From Galeruca laticollis (taxonomy: Eukaryota > Arthropoda > Insecta > Coleoptera > Chrysomelidae): a DNA stretch of 64,000 bases. The number at the start of each line of letters is the position of its first letter. The stretch's first letter is position 1. The stretch is from positions 1,218,001 to 1,282,000 of the forward strand of contig OY998185.1 in the NCBI GenBank assembly GCA_963921935.1. Direction: 5' to 3'. The notes under the pieces were generated by a model. That model saw nothing but the letters and a program-made list of their open reading frames with translations. It did no database searches and was not told the origin of the DNA. Below, one piece after another: positions 35,263 through 45,284 of this stretch. Position numbers and translations under genes: made by a program.

Positions 35263-37323
35263 TTTTTATAACATTATATTTTATTGTATAATAATTTTTT
35301 ATATATAAGTTATAATGTAAATATTATTATATGTGTGTATAATTGATGATGTACTTGATTTAATGATAATATTTAAAAGTATAATATTTGAAAGTATTTA
35401 TGGGCGCCAACATTATAACTTAAATGTGAATAATAGAATTCCTTTTATTTTATGAAATATAGTTCAATAGCAAATTTTTAAATTTTATTTATCCCTTAAA
35501 TGACTAGCTCAAATTGATTTATAACTCTTTATAATTACCTTTATAGCCGGGGCATGAAAATACTCTTAATTCCCTTTGAGTTGAGTTTGAGTTATTAGCT
35601 CTTATAACTCTATCGCTTTGCATTTCCAAAATGTGATATTTTTGATATACTTGCCACTGCGATACGCCTATGGAAGGTTAAGTCGCTCGCTCTGTGAGAA
35701 TCGATTGCGAGAGCTTGTCATTCACATAAAACTCGTACAACATGGTAGAAGTTGATAAAATTCATACAACGTTTTTGTTACGTATAATTTAATAAACAAT
35801 ATACCTTTTATTGATGAAATGTGTTTGTATGGATAATGATGGTGTGAAATGTGTGAATTATGATAAAATGAAATAGATAATTATATTTATAAACAGGTGA
35901 GTATCTTACAAACTATGCATTACTTATTTGAAATATTTTTAATTCTATCTAACCTATAAATCGTCTTGATTATGTTTTATTTGATTTCAGATTTATTGTT
36001 CGACTCAAATGGTTAGAATGTGTGGTTTTTATTTATATAATTGATCAATTATTTAATTATCACTAACCTTTTCAATGATGCCGCACATAATGTTCTGTAT
36101 ATTTCGTTGATGAAGTGAAATCAGCTGTTAAGGTTCCCGTGAATTGAATGGATCGTTTAATAAAAGCTTCTTGGTTTGGTGGAAACTCCGTTAATTTCTA
36201 TGTGAGTATAATTTTGTTTATTCTTGTTACCTTGTGGATGATGTATGTGTCGTTTCTTTGGTTATTTCCTTTATATTCAGCGTGATGAGTGTTTCAATAT
36301 TTACTTGTATTACTTATTATGTTTATTTACTTGCTTGAGTACTTTTTCCAGGACTTTAATATACTTTTTCTTTAAATTTTTTAACGATGCATCCTTTTGC
36401 CTTCTTCTCCCAAAAACCACACTTCGTCGACTCTCTTTTTTTTTAAATCAACAAACTTTTTTAGCGTCTATTATTAAACAATCTCATGTATGACTTGATC
36501 TCCTGTGTTATCTTGAAATTCAAAGTATTTCATTATATTTAATAGTTTTGAACAAAATCACTTGTTAAAAATATAATTTGAGTCTTTGTATTTCACCTTT
36601 TTAATTGTTTCTTATTGTCTTAGCCTTAAAATTGTTCATATATGTTGACATTTTGAGTAAAGTGTTCATATTGAAAATAATTTGAATTTCTAATCTACAA
36701 TCTAAATTTTACATCAAAATGTGCGTGAGACCTTTTTAAATATTCATTTAATCTAAAATTAACAATTGGTTTCAATAAACTATTCCTAGACAATATTTTG
36801 TTCCTCGCAAAATTAATATTATTTACAGATAAATCGTCTCATATGTTTTAAGAGTTTCTTGTTCTGCTCTTTCTGTCGCTAGCATTTGTCGCTGAAGCAT
36901 ATTAACATTTGTGGCATCAAAAATTCTAACCAAACATATTTTGTAAATATTGAATCATAACATTGTATAATATCCTTTTTTATTGTTGAATATTTATTGT
37001 TTAATATTTCTTTCAGATTATGTATTCATGGTATTTCTTTGTAAGAGATTTTATAGTAATGGATGATGTTTATTTGATGGTTTAGGATTTTATGATTAAA
37101 GGTAATGTTTCTTTTTGTTTATTTCATTACAAGTTATAAGGTCTTTTAAATTACACAGAAGCTGTATTAGTAGATTGAAATGAAAGTATTTATTATTATC
37201 TAGAAAATATAAATAAATTGAATATCTCATTCTTAACTTTTTATAAAGTATGATCTGGAACATTACTATTTGGTATTTCATAATAACTCTGTTTTATAAT
37301 AATCTTTGTATCCTATTTATCCG

Positions 37324-37328
<5 letters not shown>
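35263..37328 (-). repeat. Diverged 5' LTR-like region of the truncated SAP-gag element
   Basis: It begins at the primer site and includes GACTAGCTCAAATTG followed by GCCGGGGCATGAAAA near 35500-35560, matching the order GGCTAGCTCAG...GGGAGCATGAAA in the LTR at 23732-25691. It extends toward an (AT)n tract as that LTR does. Frames within it are short. The outer boundary is not defined. Confidence 0.45.

Positions 37329-37367
<39 letters not shown>
37329..37367. repeat. (AT)n microsatellite
   Basis: About 38 bp of AT repeat that heads copy 2 of repeat R1. Confidence 0.9.
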
Positions 37368-37369
<2 letters not shown>

Positions 37370-37375
37370 TATATA

Positions 37376-37881
37376 TTAATACAGTTCCTCTATCTGAATT
37401 CTAAAGAAAACATTAAAATAAGAAAAAATATGTATATTTGTATGTAATACTTGTGATACACACTGTATAATCAATAATTTGAAAGAATAAATATACAAAT
37501 AAAATTTGACATTTCAATTTCGGATGACATTAATGCAGAATATACTTAATGATAGATAGATTTTATAACGATTTGAAAACAAATATTTGAAGTTTCAAAA
37601 TACAGATCTTTGCTAGCAAAATTGAAATTATAATAAAAGAATGCAAATCTCTCTTTGTTATAGGAAAACATAAATTTGTATTTTTTTTAAAAAAATGAAT
37701 TTTTGGTAACCAAAGGAGAAGAGATTTATTTATGTATAAAGTTTAGGCAGTTGAATTTGAAACCCCCACGAGACAACATCTAACTAAGAGTTGTCTCAAA
37801 TTTATTTAAGAATATAATAGTAATTATATGAATATATTATCAGATCATACAACCTTGCATTGTAAAGCCAGTGCGTGTATA
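37376..37881. repeat. Dispersed repeat R1, copy 2
   Basis: Homologous end to end with 15522-16036, including ATACACACTGTA, TTAATGATAGATAGA, GAGACAACATC/GAGTTGTCTC and the terminal TAAAGCCAGTGCGTGTAT. Sequence after the terminus differs from copy 1, so that end is a true element boundary. Confidence 0.8.
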
Positions 37882-38920
37882 TTTCGCAGAAGAATTACAT
37901 CGTTAAAGTGCAAGTGGTTTCCGGTTTATAAATTATAAATTTAGAAAGTGTTGCTGAAATCTAAATACGTTTTAGAATACGAACGAGTTAACCAGTACCT
38001 AGTTGGTGAGTCCTATCCAGTTTATTTAAATTATTTCTCGAGAATTAATAGGCCTTTCTTGAATATATTTCAAAAATAGATGCATCTTATGATAATAAAT
38101 TTGATCTAAATCACAGTAACGTTATACATATAAAATTCAACGTCAAGTGGAGAAAATTTTGGAATAGACAATTTGCACGGAAATTTGCGTATTTGACATT
38201 GATATACATCAAGTATAAAATCAGACATTTTGAACTTTTGATTAAAAATATTTAGCTAGTAGATTCCTAGTATAGGTTGTTTTAATATTAAGGTTGAAAG
38301 AAAATTCTATCGTTGTTTTCGTTTATGATATTTTTGGAAAGTTATAATTTTTTTGTAATTTTTTATCTGATCATATATTATATAGATTTGATTCCAACTC
38401 ACTTTGGTACTCATTTCATATCTATTCTCATTGTGTTTGATAATTTTCATGCTATAGAAAATTTGATATAATAAGTGACATTTGGTTAATTTCCAGTGAC
38501 AGTAAAATCATATATGTCATAAGATAATTTAAGTGTCTTGTAGTATATTGAACAAACAGTTACTCTAGATTTGGAATAGCGTAATACTCAATTTGGAGAA
38601 TTCATTGAAATTTATAAATTTGAATTATTATTTAAAATCTTTGATCCCTCCCTGAGATAAGACTGAGTAAGTCGATTGTGTATTGATTTATCTTTCAAAG
38701 TACAAAATTTAATATTCATCTGAGCCGGGCATATTAATTTGACAACTGCTGTCAAAATTCAAATAGGTTATATTCAGTGGTAAAGGTGTGTTCACAATAG
38801 TGTAGCTACAATCAAAAATTGTGAAAACGTCGACAATTAATATTTTATATTGTTATACATATACATCCATTCAATTATAATTACGAGTTAGATATATAAT
38901 ATACATATATATATAATTTA
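37882..38920. other. No recognised gene
   Basis: AT-rich sequence with short frames only; no repeat recognised. Confidence 0.45.
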
Positions 38921-39597
38921 TTTTTCTTATTCTTGGGTGTGAGGTTGTATAATAATTAATTAATATATTTTGTTGTTACTGACGTTCAAAACACCTTATC
39001 GCCATTATTCACCAAATTAAAAAGTAAAATAAAAACCACAAAAAAATCAAATGTTATGTATTCCAAACCCTGTCTAAACTGTCCAAAAAAATACATAGGA
39101 ATGACCACACAGACTTTAGAAAACAGATTAAATGGCCATAAATATACTAAAAATAGCTCTCCACAAACATGAAAACAATGAAAAAACATGAATTTGATTT
39201 TAAAAACACAAAAACTCTAGCTCAAGATTCAAAATACAAAAAATTGACAATTAAAGAACTGGTACACATTAAAAAAGAACATAATACAGTCAACGATAAA
39301 CAAGATGTTAGAAACGTGAGTCAGATTTCTCATAATTTAATCAAATAATACACCTGAAGTCTTTCTGTACACCCCTGTATAATGTCGTAGAATTTGTATC
39401 GGTGGTACTTGTTTTAAATGTCTGTTTTATGAATGTTTTTTTACCTATTGTACATGTGTTTTTTAATTTCTAAAGTGTAAACAATGTTTAGTCAAGAATA
39501 AACTTTGAGAACGTTCCTAACCCAGGGACGAAACGTCAGTAACAACAAAATGTTTTAATTAATTATACAACCTGACACCCAAGAATTAGAAAAAGGT
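38921..39597 (+). mobile_element. Deleted Penelope-like element flanked by inverted terminal copies
   Basis: Plus-strand sequence at about 39040-39170 encodes a GIY-YIG endonuclease piece (MYSKPCLNCPKKYIGMTTQ, then LNGHKYTKNSS), the domain typical of PLEs. The ends at 38921-38982 and 39535-39597 are inverted copies: TTCTTGGGTGTGAGGTTGTA on the left and TACAACCTGACACCCAAGAA on the right. Only the endonuclease and tail remain (to about 39347); the reverse transcriptase is gone, and there is a frame break at about 39170. Confidence 0.75.
39503..39537 (+). ncRNA. Hammerhead-like ribozyme motif, degenerate
   Basis: The segment has CTTTGAGA in place of the core CTGATGA, a stem II made of GTTCC and GGGAC, and the conserved GAAAC followed directly by GTC. 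PLEs are known to carry type I hammerheads with minimal stem III. The damaged core suggests this copy is inactive. Confidence 0.4.
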
Positions 39598-39873
39598 TGG
39601 TGAAAAATGATACTTTTATTATTATATATACTCTCATACATATTCTCTACTCTTACATTATCCTCCGAGCACATGCCTAGGCTGATGGAGGCCACCCTAT
39701 CCACAAACTGCAATTTTTTTATAACCTGTTATAACTGCTTATCTACTCATTGAAATCGGTTTTGACGGATACGCTACGTAGGCAAATTCATTTTTCTGTA
39801 AATTTTTGTATTAGAGTATTTACGGTTATCTCAAAGTTGAAATGATTGTGGAATTTAGGATTCATTGATCACC

Positions 39874-40170
39874 TTATCTATTGAATTCAGGTAGTCTGTG
39901 TTTCGGTTTAGGATTATCTCTAACTCTTTTCAATGTAACGTCCCTAAGAAGGGAACAAGTTAGTTTATGTTCATAAAACTTGTTCAAATTTTGAGTTATA
40001 AAATCTTTAACGTTTCGATCTCGGCGAAAGTCCGTAATTCTAGCTTTACGTCCATTATTAACGCCAGTCTCAAACATTTGTTTTGGATTTCTTGTAGTTT
40101 TAGAAACATTCTATCAAGAGACGAGCAGAACACTTGGGTTGCTTTTGAGTATAACATAATAGTAAATTAA
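39874..40170 (-). pseudogene. C-terminal fragment of a Jockey-like non-LTR reverse transcriptase
   Basis: On the minus strand, LKLQEIQNKCLRLAL (about 40110-40065) is the conserved block near the C-terminus of Jockey-clade ORF2. After a one-base shift it is followed by RNVKDFITQNLNKFYEHKLT, matching the usual helical tail. The frame ends near 39874. Only this 3' part remains. Confidence 0.6.
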
Positions 40171-40275
40171 CAGTTAAAGGGTTCTGTCAACATTATAAAG
40201 TTAAAGCAGAAATTCGAAAACGCAATTTGTTGGAATACATCTGATGTATAATGAAAGAGAGAAAGAGAAAAGATA

Positions 40276-40475
40276 NNNNNNNNNNNNNNNNNNNNNNNNN
40301 NNNNNNNNNNNNNNNNNNNNNNNNNNNNNNNNNNNNNNNNNNNNNNNNNNNNNNNNNNNNNNNNNNNNNNNNNNNNNNNNNNNNNNNNNNNNNNNNNNNN
40401 NNNNNNNNNNNNNNNNNNNNNNNNNNNNNNNNNNNNNNNNNNNNNNNNNNNNNNNNNNNNNNNNNNNNNNNNNNN
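40276..40475. other. Assembly gap (200 Ns)
   Basis: Run of N. The reading frames that cross it are not meaningful. It removes the C-terminal half of the Maverick protease and possibly more, since 200 Ns may be a placeholder length. Confidence 0.99.
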
Positions 40476-40711
40476 TCTTTGGGCGGTTTCAAATTACCAA
40501 ATGAATCGAAATACTCAACATTGTTTTTCTTTATGTATGCCACCCAATGTGTTCCGTCATTTTTAGACGAGCCAAGTTTAACCACTGCACACTCTTGTTG
40601 TCGAGGAGACGGATTTAGTAGAGTCTCGCATGAAAACACCTCGAAAATTTTATATAATTTTGCATAACGTGCAATATCAATGTCGTACAGTGGACGATTG
40701 GGTAGCTTTAT
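40476..40711 (-). pseudogene. PRO: Maverick cysteine protease (adenain-like), cut by the gap
   Basis: The visible part runs from LPNRPLYDIDIARYAKLYKI (near 40700) to NDGTHWVAYIKKNNVEYFDS (near 40560-40500). It contains the catalytic His (GTHWVAY) and acidic residue (YFDSFG) of adenovirus-type proteases; the Gln and Cys would lie in the gap. Where an initiator is expected, immediately overlapping the upstream gene's stop, the sequence is ATAA rather than ATGA. The family matures capsid proteins. The GTG at 40639 is an internal, unlikely start. Confidence 0.75.
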
Positions 40712-41460
40712 CGAGATTTTTTTGATTTTTTTAAATACAATCCAAATCCTTTGCCTCCACCATACTTTTTCAGATATAAACCATTTTCAACATGTTCCAA
40801 TTTCTTTCGAGCATTATTGGCATCAATGACAGTCTTTGCCACTCCTGCAGCTCCACCCGATAACGCTCAAGTGCTGAGAGCCCAGCAAACAGAGGTATAA
40901 GTGGTAGAAAACCTCCAGATTTTACTACAGGTATCACACGAGGAACATCAATTGTCTTTGATCCCCCAAACTGTCGAATAAGTGATTTGGCTGCTCGTAA
41001 AGCAAACAAGGCGCTTTCTTTCAAAGATGCTCCTCTTTTCATAGATTTGCCTACCTTTAGCACAACATCTCGATGGAAGGAATGACGTTTTCCCATTCCC
41101 AACTTTCGTTTAACCTTCATGCCGCCTGTAACAAGTAATGCAGCACTCTTTTCACCAAAAGATGCGTCTTTTGATTTGACTCGAGCCCAAGCTTTATCTT
41201 CCAACTCCTTATCTGCTTTGTGACGTTCTTCAAGCGAATAAGCGATATCGTGCTGTTTACAAACGTCGTCTAAGGGATTAATACCGACGTCACCACGTGC
41301 AAGTCGTTTTTGTAACTGTGTTCCTGCTGTAAATGGAGAGAGAGAGTGTAAGTCTTTAACAGTTAACAAGTTATATCATCATGACTTACGTCCACAATAA
41401 TTGTAGTTTATTGATTAGAGAATTCAAAAGACCTTCTCCCTCAAACACCAACATTACGAC
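40708..41460 (-). pseudogene. Maverick PLA2-domain capsid-associated protein with intron and frameshift
   Basis: Exon 2 (41326 downward) carries the phospholipase A2-like core NPLDDVCKQHDIAYS near 41275-41230 (L-D-x-x-C-x-x-H-D-x-x-Y), as in parvovirus VP1 and Polinton proteins. A basic linker and a hydrophobic FLPLIPLFAGLSAL (about 40905-40865) follow. A frameshift there moves the tail, a Gly/Lys-rich YGGGKGFGLYLKK segment, into another frame ending with TAA at 40708-40710. A 63-nt intron (41327-41389) splits the calcium-loop region; exon 1 near 41390-41440 (LLNSLINKL) is itself damaged and runs into an (AT)n tract. The stop overlaps the protease start. It could act in membrane penetration or be structural; activity here is excluded by the breaks. 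Confidence 0.7.
41327..41389 (-). other. Putative 63-nt intron in the PLA2-domain gene
   Basis: On the minus strand it has the donor GTAAGT, a pyrimidine-rich CTCTCTCTCTCCATTTACAG acceptor and typical insect intron length. Reading across it recovers the glycine-containing calcium loop directly upstream of the QLQKRLARGD segment, which neither exon encodes alone. Confidence 0.65.
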
Positions 41461-41484
41461 TGATCTGAGGTGATATGATGACAT

Positions 41485-41626
<142 letters not shown>

Positions 41627-41639
41627 GAATTATATCTTC

Positions 41640-42845
41640 TTGGGTTCAAAGGTTGTGGAATGAAACATATATATTAGTTAAAATATATTTTCGAATAAAG
41701 ACTTATCAAACTTGACGTTTCGCTCTTATTTTAGGAGCATTTTCAAAAGAATATGTATAAATATTAAATTTGAATTACATAAAATACAGTTATTGTAAAA
41801 ATTATTTTGAAAAAGTCAATAAAATGTCATGAAGTGTCAATAGTAATAGAATACCTACCTTAGATATTTACGTAACGATATTATGTTTGGAGTGATGAAA
41901 ATAAATTAATTAATTAATTTGTAATAAATTTGACTCAAGTTTTTTATGTCTTGTTTGTCATTTACTGATAATTTATCTTGTTTTATATATATCATTTCTT
42001 TGATTTTGAATTTTTGATAATTTGTGTCTTGTGTTAAAATCTTTTGTGTTTTTGAAATCGAACTCATGATTTTCGTTATGTTCATGTTTGTGTAGCGCTG
42101 TGGATGCATTTTTAGTGTATTTATGGCCGTTTATTCGGCTTTCTAGATATTGTGTAGTCATTCCTACATAATTTTTTGAACAGTTTAAGCATGGTATGGA
42201 GTATATAACATTTGATTTCTTATTATTTTTAGTTTTGCTTTTTAATTTAGTAAATAGTGATGATAGTGTATTATTTGGTTTATGGCATATTTTGATATTA
42301 TGTTTAGATAATATATATTTTAGTTTTTCTGATAATTGATTCGTATAAGGTAGAGCTATATATATATTTTTTTCGTGGTTCAAAGTTGTTAGTGAATTTG
42401 GTTTTATATTGTTGTTGTAGTATTTGTACGTACGTTGTTGAATAATTTTATTTATTTGATTTGAAGGATAGTGATTATTTTCTAAAACAATCTTAAGTTT
42501 TTTAATTATTTCAGGACGATATTTAGGTGAAGTTAGTTTTATAGCTCTATCTATCAATCCTATAATAACACTATTTTTTTGTATTTTTGGATGGCATGAA
42601 TTATAATTTAGATATCGTCCTGACCAAGTTTCTTTTGTATATAATTTAGTTTCAATTTTATTATCATTGGTTTTCATTAGTGTCATATCTAGAAAATTTA
42701 TATTATTGTTTTTTTTCAATTTCTATGGTAAATTGTATTTTAGAGTTAAAAGAATTAAAAATATTGAGGAATTCATTACATTTGTCTTCTGGAATAGCAG
42801 CTAAACAGTCGTCAACATAGCGTTTGAAGAATAATATATCAAATT

Positions 42846-42852
<7 letters not shown>
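41640..42852 (-). pseudogene. Penelope-like element fragment: RT core, connector and GIY-YIG endonuclease
   Basis: On the minus strand the sequence starts at an (AT)n tract within the RT palm (FFKRYVDDCLAAI near 42820, the YxDD motif). It shifts frame in an A-run near 42712 and continues as a 248-codon frame (NINFLDMTLMK, then WSGRYLNYNSCHP, typical of PLE RT). The frame ends with a GIY-YIG domain (IPCLNCSKNYVGMTTQYLES near 42200-42135). It is 5'-truncated and inserted in the Maverick between the PLA2 gene and the ATPase. The tail toward 41640 holds a hammerhead-like motif. Confidence 0.85.
41714..41752 (-). ncRNA. Hammerhead-like motif, degenerate
   Basis: The minus strand contains GCTC and GAGC arms around an A/T loop followed by GAAACGTC, the stem II-GAAAC-GTC pattern also seen at 39503-39537. 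The upstream core is poorly matched (TTTTGAAAA), so activity is unlikely. Confidence 0.35.

Positions 42853-42889
<37 letters not shown>
42849..42889. repeat. (AT)n microsatellite
   Basis: About 38 bp, between the truncated PLE and the Maverick ATPase. Confidence 0.9.
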
Positions 42890-42917
42890 AAAATACTTTA
42901 ATAGCACTCACCGCAAG

Positions 42918-43604
42918 ATGAAGATCATTCAACAAGAACAGACGCTACCCATTGAAAATCTGGACTTTACATCTAAACCAACTGTTGGTAAACATGGAAA
43001 ACTACTACCAAACTCATTTAGAGCTATAATATGTGGACCAAGTGGGTGTGGAAAGACGAATGTAATGTTTGCACTCCTGTTCAATCCTAATGGTGCAAGA
43101 TTCAAAAATATTTATGTTTATTCAAAGTCACTATTCCAACCAAAATATCAACTGCTGCAAGATGTTATAGCTCAAGTCAAAGGAGTTGGGTATTTTCCAT
43201 TCAAAGACAATGAGGACATTATTAGCCCGGAAGAAGCTCGACCAAACTCCGTGTTTGTATTCGATGATGTAGCGTGTGATGGACAACAGAAAATTCGAGA
43301 ATATTACTCCATGTGTAGACACAGAGATATTGACGCTGCATATCTTTGTCAGACATATTCAAAAATTCCCAAACAGCTAATACGAGACAATTGTAATCTG
43401 ATTGTACTATTCAAGCAAGACGAAATTAATCTTAAACACATATTCGACGAACAAGTTTCTCCAGACATGACTTTCGAAAAATTCAAAAAATTGTGTTCTG
43501 AATGTTGGTTGTCAGGCAACTATGAAACTTTAGCAATAGTAAAAGATTTTGCTCTGAATAATGGTAGATATCGCCAAGGATTTGATAAATATATAAAGAT
43601 TTAA
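42918..43604 (+). CDS. ATP: Maverick packaging ATPase (A32/FtsK-HerA type)
   Basis: The 228-codon frame has a Walker A motif GPSGCGKT at residues 40-47 and a Walker B strand FVFDDVACD at about 112-120. A downstream RHRDIDAAYLCQTYSKIP segment contains the sensor/arginine region of the family. Length and ATG start (42918) are normal for Polinton ATPases, which are thought to package DNA into virions. No stop or frameshift. It begins 29 bp after the (AT)n tract, so its promoter may have been displaced. Confidence 0.9.
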   Translation: MKIIQQEQTLPIENLDFTSKPTVGKHGKLLPNSFRAIICGPSGCGKTNVMFALLFNPNGARFKNIYVYSKSLFQPKYQLLQDVIAQVKGVGYFPFKDNEDIISPEEARPNSVFVFDDVACDGQQKIREYYSMCRHRDIDAAYLCQTYSKIPKQLIRDNCNLIVLFKQDEINLKHIFDEQVSPDMTFEKFKKLCSECWLSGNYETLAIVKDFALNNGRYRQGFDKYIKI

Positions 43605-43628
43605 GCTAAGTCTTCAGTTCACATCAAT

Positions 43629-44687
43629 ATGTCAGACGATAAAGTGGCTGCTGCCTTGCGTAAGAAAAAGGTGGCTGAACTAGCCAGATCAATTCGCAAA
43701 AAATATTTAGCTTTGAAATTGGGCAAATCAGAGCATGATGAGTCTCTTAATAAACTCTTCAAACCAATATCTATGCCCTTAAAGGAAATTGTAGAGTCTT
43801 CAAAGACATTGCAGAAAACCATATCAAATTTGAATCCAATTAAAAATGAGAAGAAGGAGGAGGAGGAGGAAGTAAAGAAAGAAGAAGAAAAACTAAATAA
43901 CGTGTTTGTACCACCATCCTTTCCCGAATCTGTAACTGAAACATATGAGGTAGGAAATATTATACGCCCCGAATCTCCAGAGGAGATGCGCCCTAACGTT
44001 TCACATGAAGCTTTTCAAGAATATATGGATCAATACCCTGCCATCAGTTTAAAATACATTCAGGATTATTTTCAAAAAGATGATAACATTGACAAAAATT
44101 ACGGTCCTATCTATGATGATATGTTCGGATGGATGCTGGGTAAACGTCGAATTGCCTTTGATAAAACAAACGGTAATATAAACGTGCTACAGGATGGTAA
44201 CAAAGAGGCGGGATACTTACCTGGAACTCAAGGATTGTATGAGCTTTTATTTTACAACGATCCCTATTATAAAGAGGAAGATTTAAAACATTACAAAATT
44301 CTGCTAAACAATACACAAGTCCATCTTGATACTCTCAATCGTCTTAAAGGTTCAAGTACTGACAAATACAAATATATAATTAAACCATTATTTAAAACTG
44401 CGCGATCGGACTCAGAACCGAGTAGTTCACAATATACGACTCCAATTCAACGATCTGGCTCCCTATCAACAAGAACTCGCCTGAAATCAATATCATCTAA
44501 TAAAGGAAAAGGACTTAGCTTAATGTACAACGAAAAACCCATGGAATATATTTATTGGGATAATCCAAATGAATTGGTTGAACGTTTGAAATTATTGATT
44601 GCTTCAAAAGAGGCAGGTAATACGTCCAACGACAACGAAATAGTTGCCATCATAAATGAACTAAAGGAAGCAAATATAATAGAATAA
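43629..44687 (+). CDS. Conserved Maverick protein of unknown function
   Basis: An intact 352-codon frame starting at ATG 43629, 24 bp after the ATPase. It has a basic helical N-terminus (VAAALRKKKVAELARSIRKK), a Glu/Lys-rich coiled region (KKEEEEEVKKEEEK) and a compact C-terminal domain with YDDMFGWMLGKRRIAFDK, LPGTQGLYELLFYNDP and YKYIIKPLF. I recall similar C-terminal domains (often labelled DUF8207) in arthropod Maverick proteins next to the ATPase and integrase. Function is not known; tight spacing suggests co-expression with the ATPase. Confidence 0.75.
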   Translation: MSDDKVAAALRKKKVAELARSIRKKYLALKLGKSEHDESLNKLFKPISMPLKEIVESSKTLQKTISNLNPIKNEKKEEEEEVKKEEEKLNNVFVPPSFPESVTETYEVGNIIRPESPEEMRPNVSHEAFQEYMDQYPAISLKYIQDYFQKDDNIDKNYGPIYDDMFGWMLGKRRIAFDKTNGNINVLQDGNKEAGYLPGTQGLYELLFYNDPYYKEEDLKHYKILLNNTQVHLDTLNRLKGSSTDKYKYIIKPLFKTARSDSEPSSSQYTTPIQRSGSLSTRTRLKSISSNKGKGLSLMYNEKPMEYIYWDNPNELVERLKLLIASKEAGNTSNDNEIVAIINELKEANIIE

Positions 44688-44713
44688 CCAAAAAAAGTCT
44701 ATTCATTTCAATC

Positions 44714-45237
44714 ATGCCTCTCGATAAGTTCGGACACCGCCGTCGTCATGCTAATGAACGGATTACACCGTATATGTCGAAAGTATCATATCCACACACT
44801 TCGGACGGTAATATTGATGCTGAAAATGTGAGAATCTGTAATGTTAAGACGCCGACTACAAATAACGATGCTGCCATAAACTGTATGTCGATGAGCAAAT
44901 GCAAGTGTATCATAATGATGTACAAGAACTTCATAAAAAACTAATTCCTACATTACAAAAGAAGGTAGAAAATAACCGAGATGAAATCCTCTACATTAAT
45001 TCATTTATTTCGAGAAATCCGCCCGTCGCAGCTCGAGATATGGCAACTAAAAAGTACGTCGATGATGTGATTGTTGTGACCAAAGATAATATGAGACAAG
45101 AATTCAAATCTTTTGTTCAAGGTTTTGGGGAAATATTTTTAAAACATATACAACAACAATTCCAGGGAAAAATCAGTCAGCATGAAGTATCTATAAACGA
45201 ATTACGAACAAATTACTTGAAGAAAGGTATCAAATAG
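44714..45237 (+). pseudogene. Maverick fibre-like coiled-coil protein with repeated K-x-Y-V-D motifs, frameshifted
   Basis: ATG 44714 opens a frame encoding KFGHRRRHANERITPYMSKV and then a segment ending in NDAA. A one-base shift near 44880 moves it into the frame of 44899-45237, which starts with a KLYVD motif and continues through ELHKKLIPTLQKKVENNRDE. A second DMATKKYVDD motif and a C-terminal coiled coil follow. Paired (N/D)-A-x-K-x-YVD motifs are familiar from trimeric phage tail-fibre and spike proteins. A virion-surface or scaffold role is inference. Gene order (after the ATPase block, before integrase) is otherwise regular. Confidence 0.6.
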
Positions 45238-45284
45238 TATCGAAACGATATCATCAGTTGAGAACGTGTATGTGCTTACGAAGC

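Noticed and set aside
40193..40667. Reading frames spanning the N run
   Set aside because: They cross unknown sequence; only the part above 40475 is a real protease piece.
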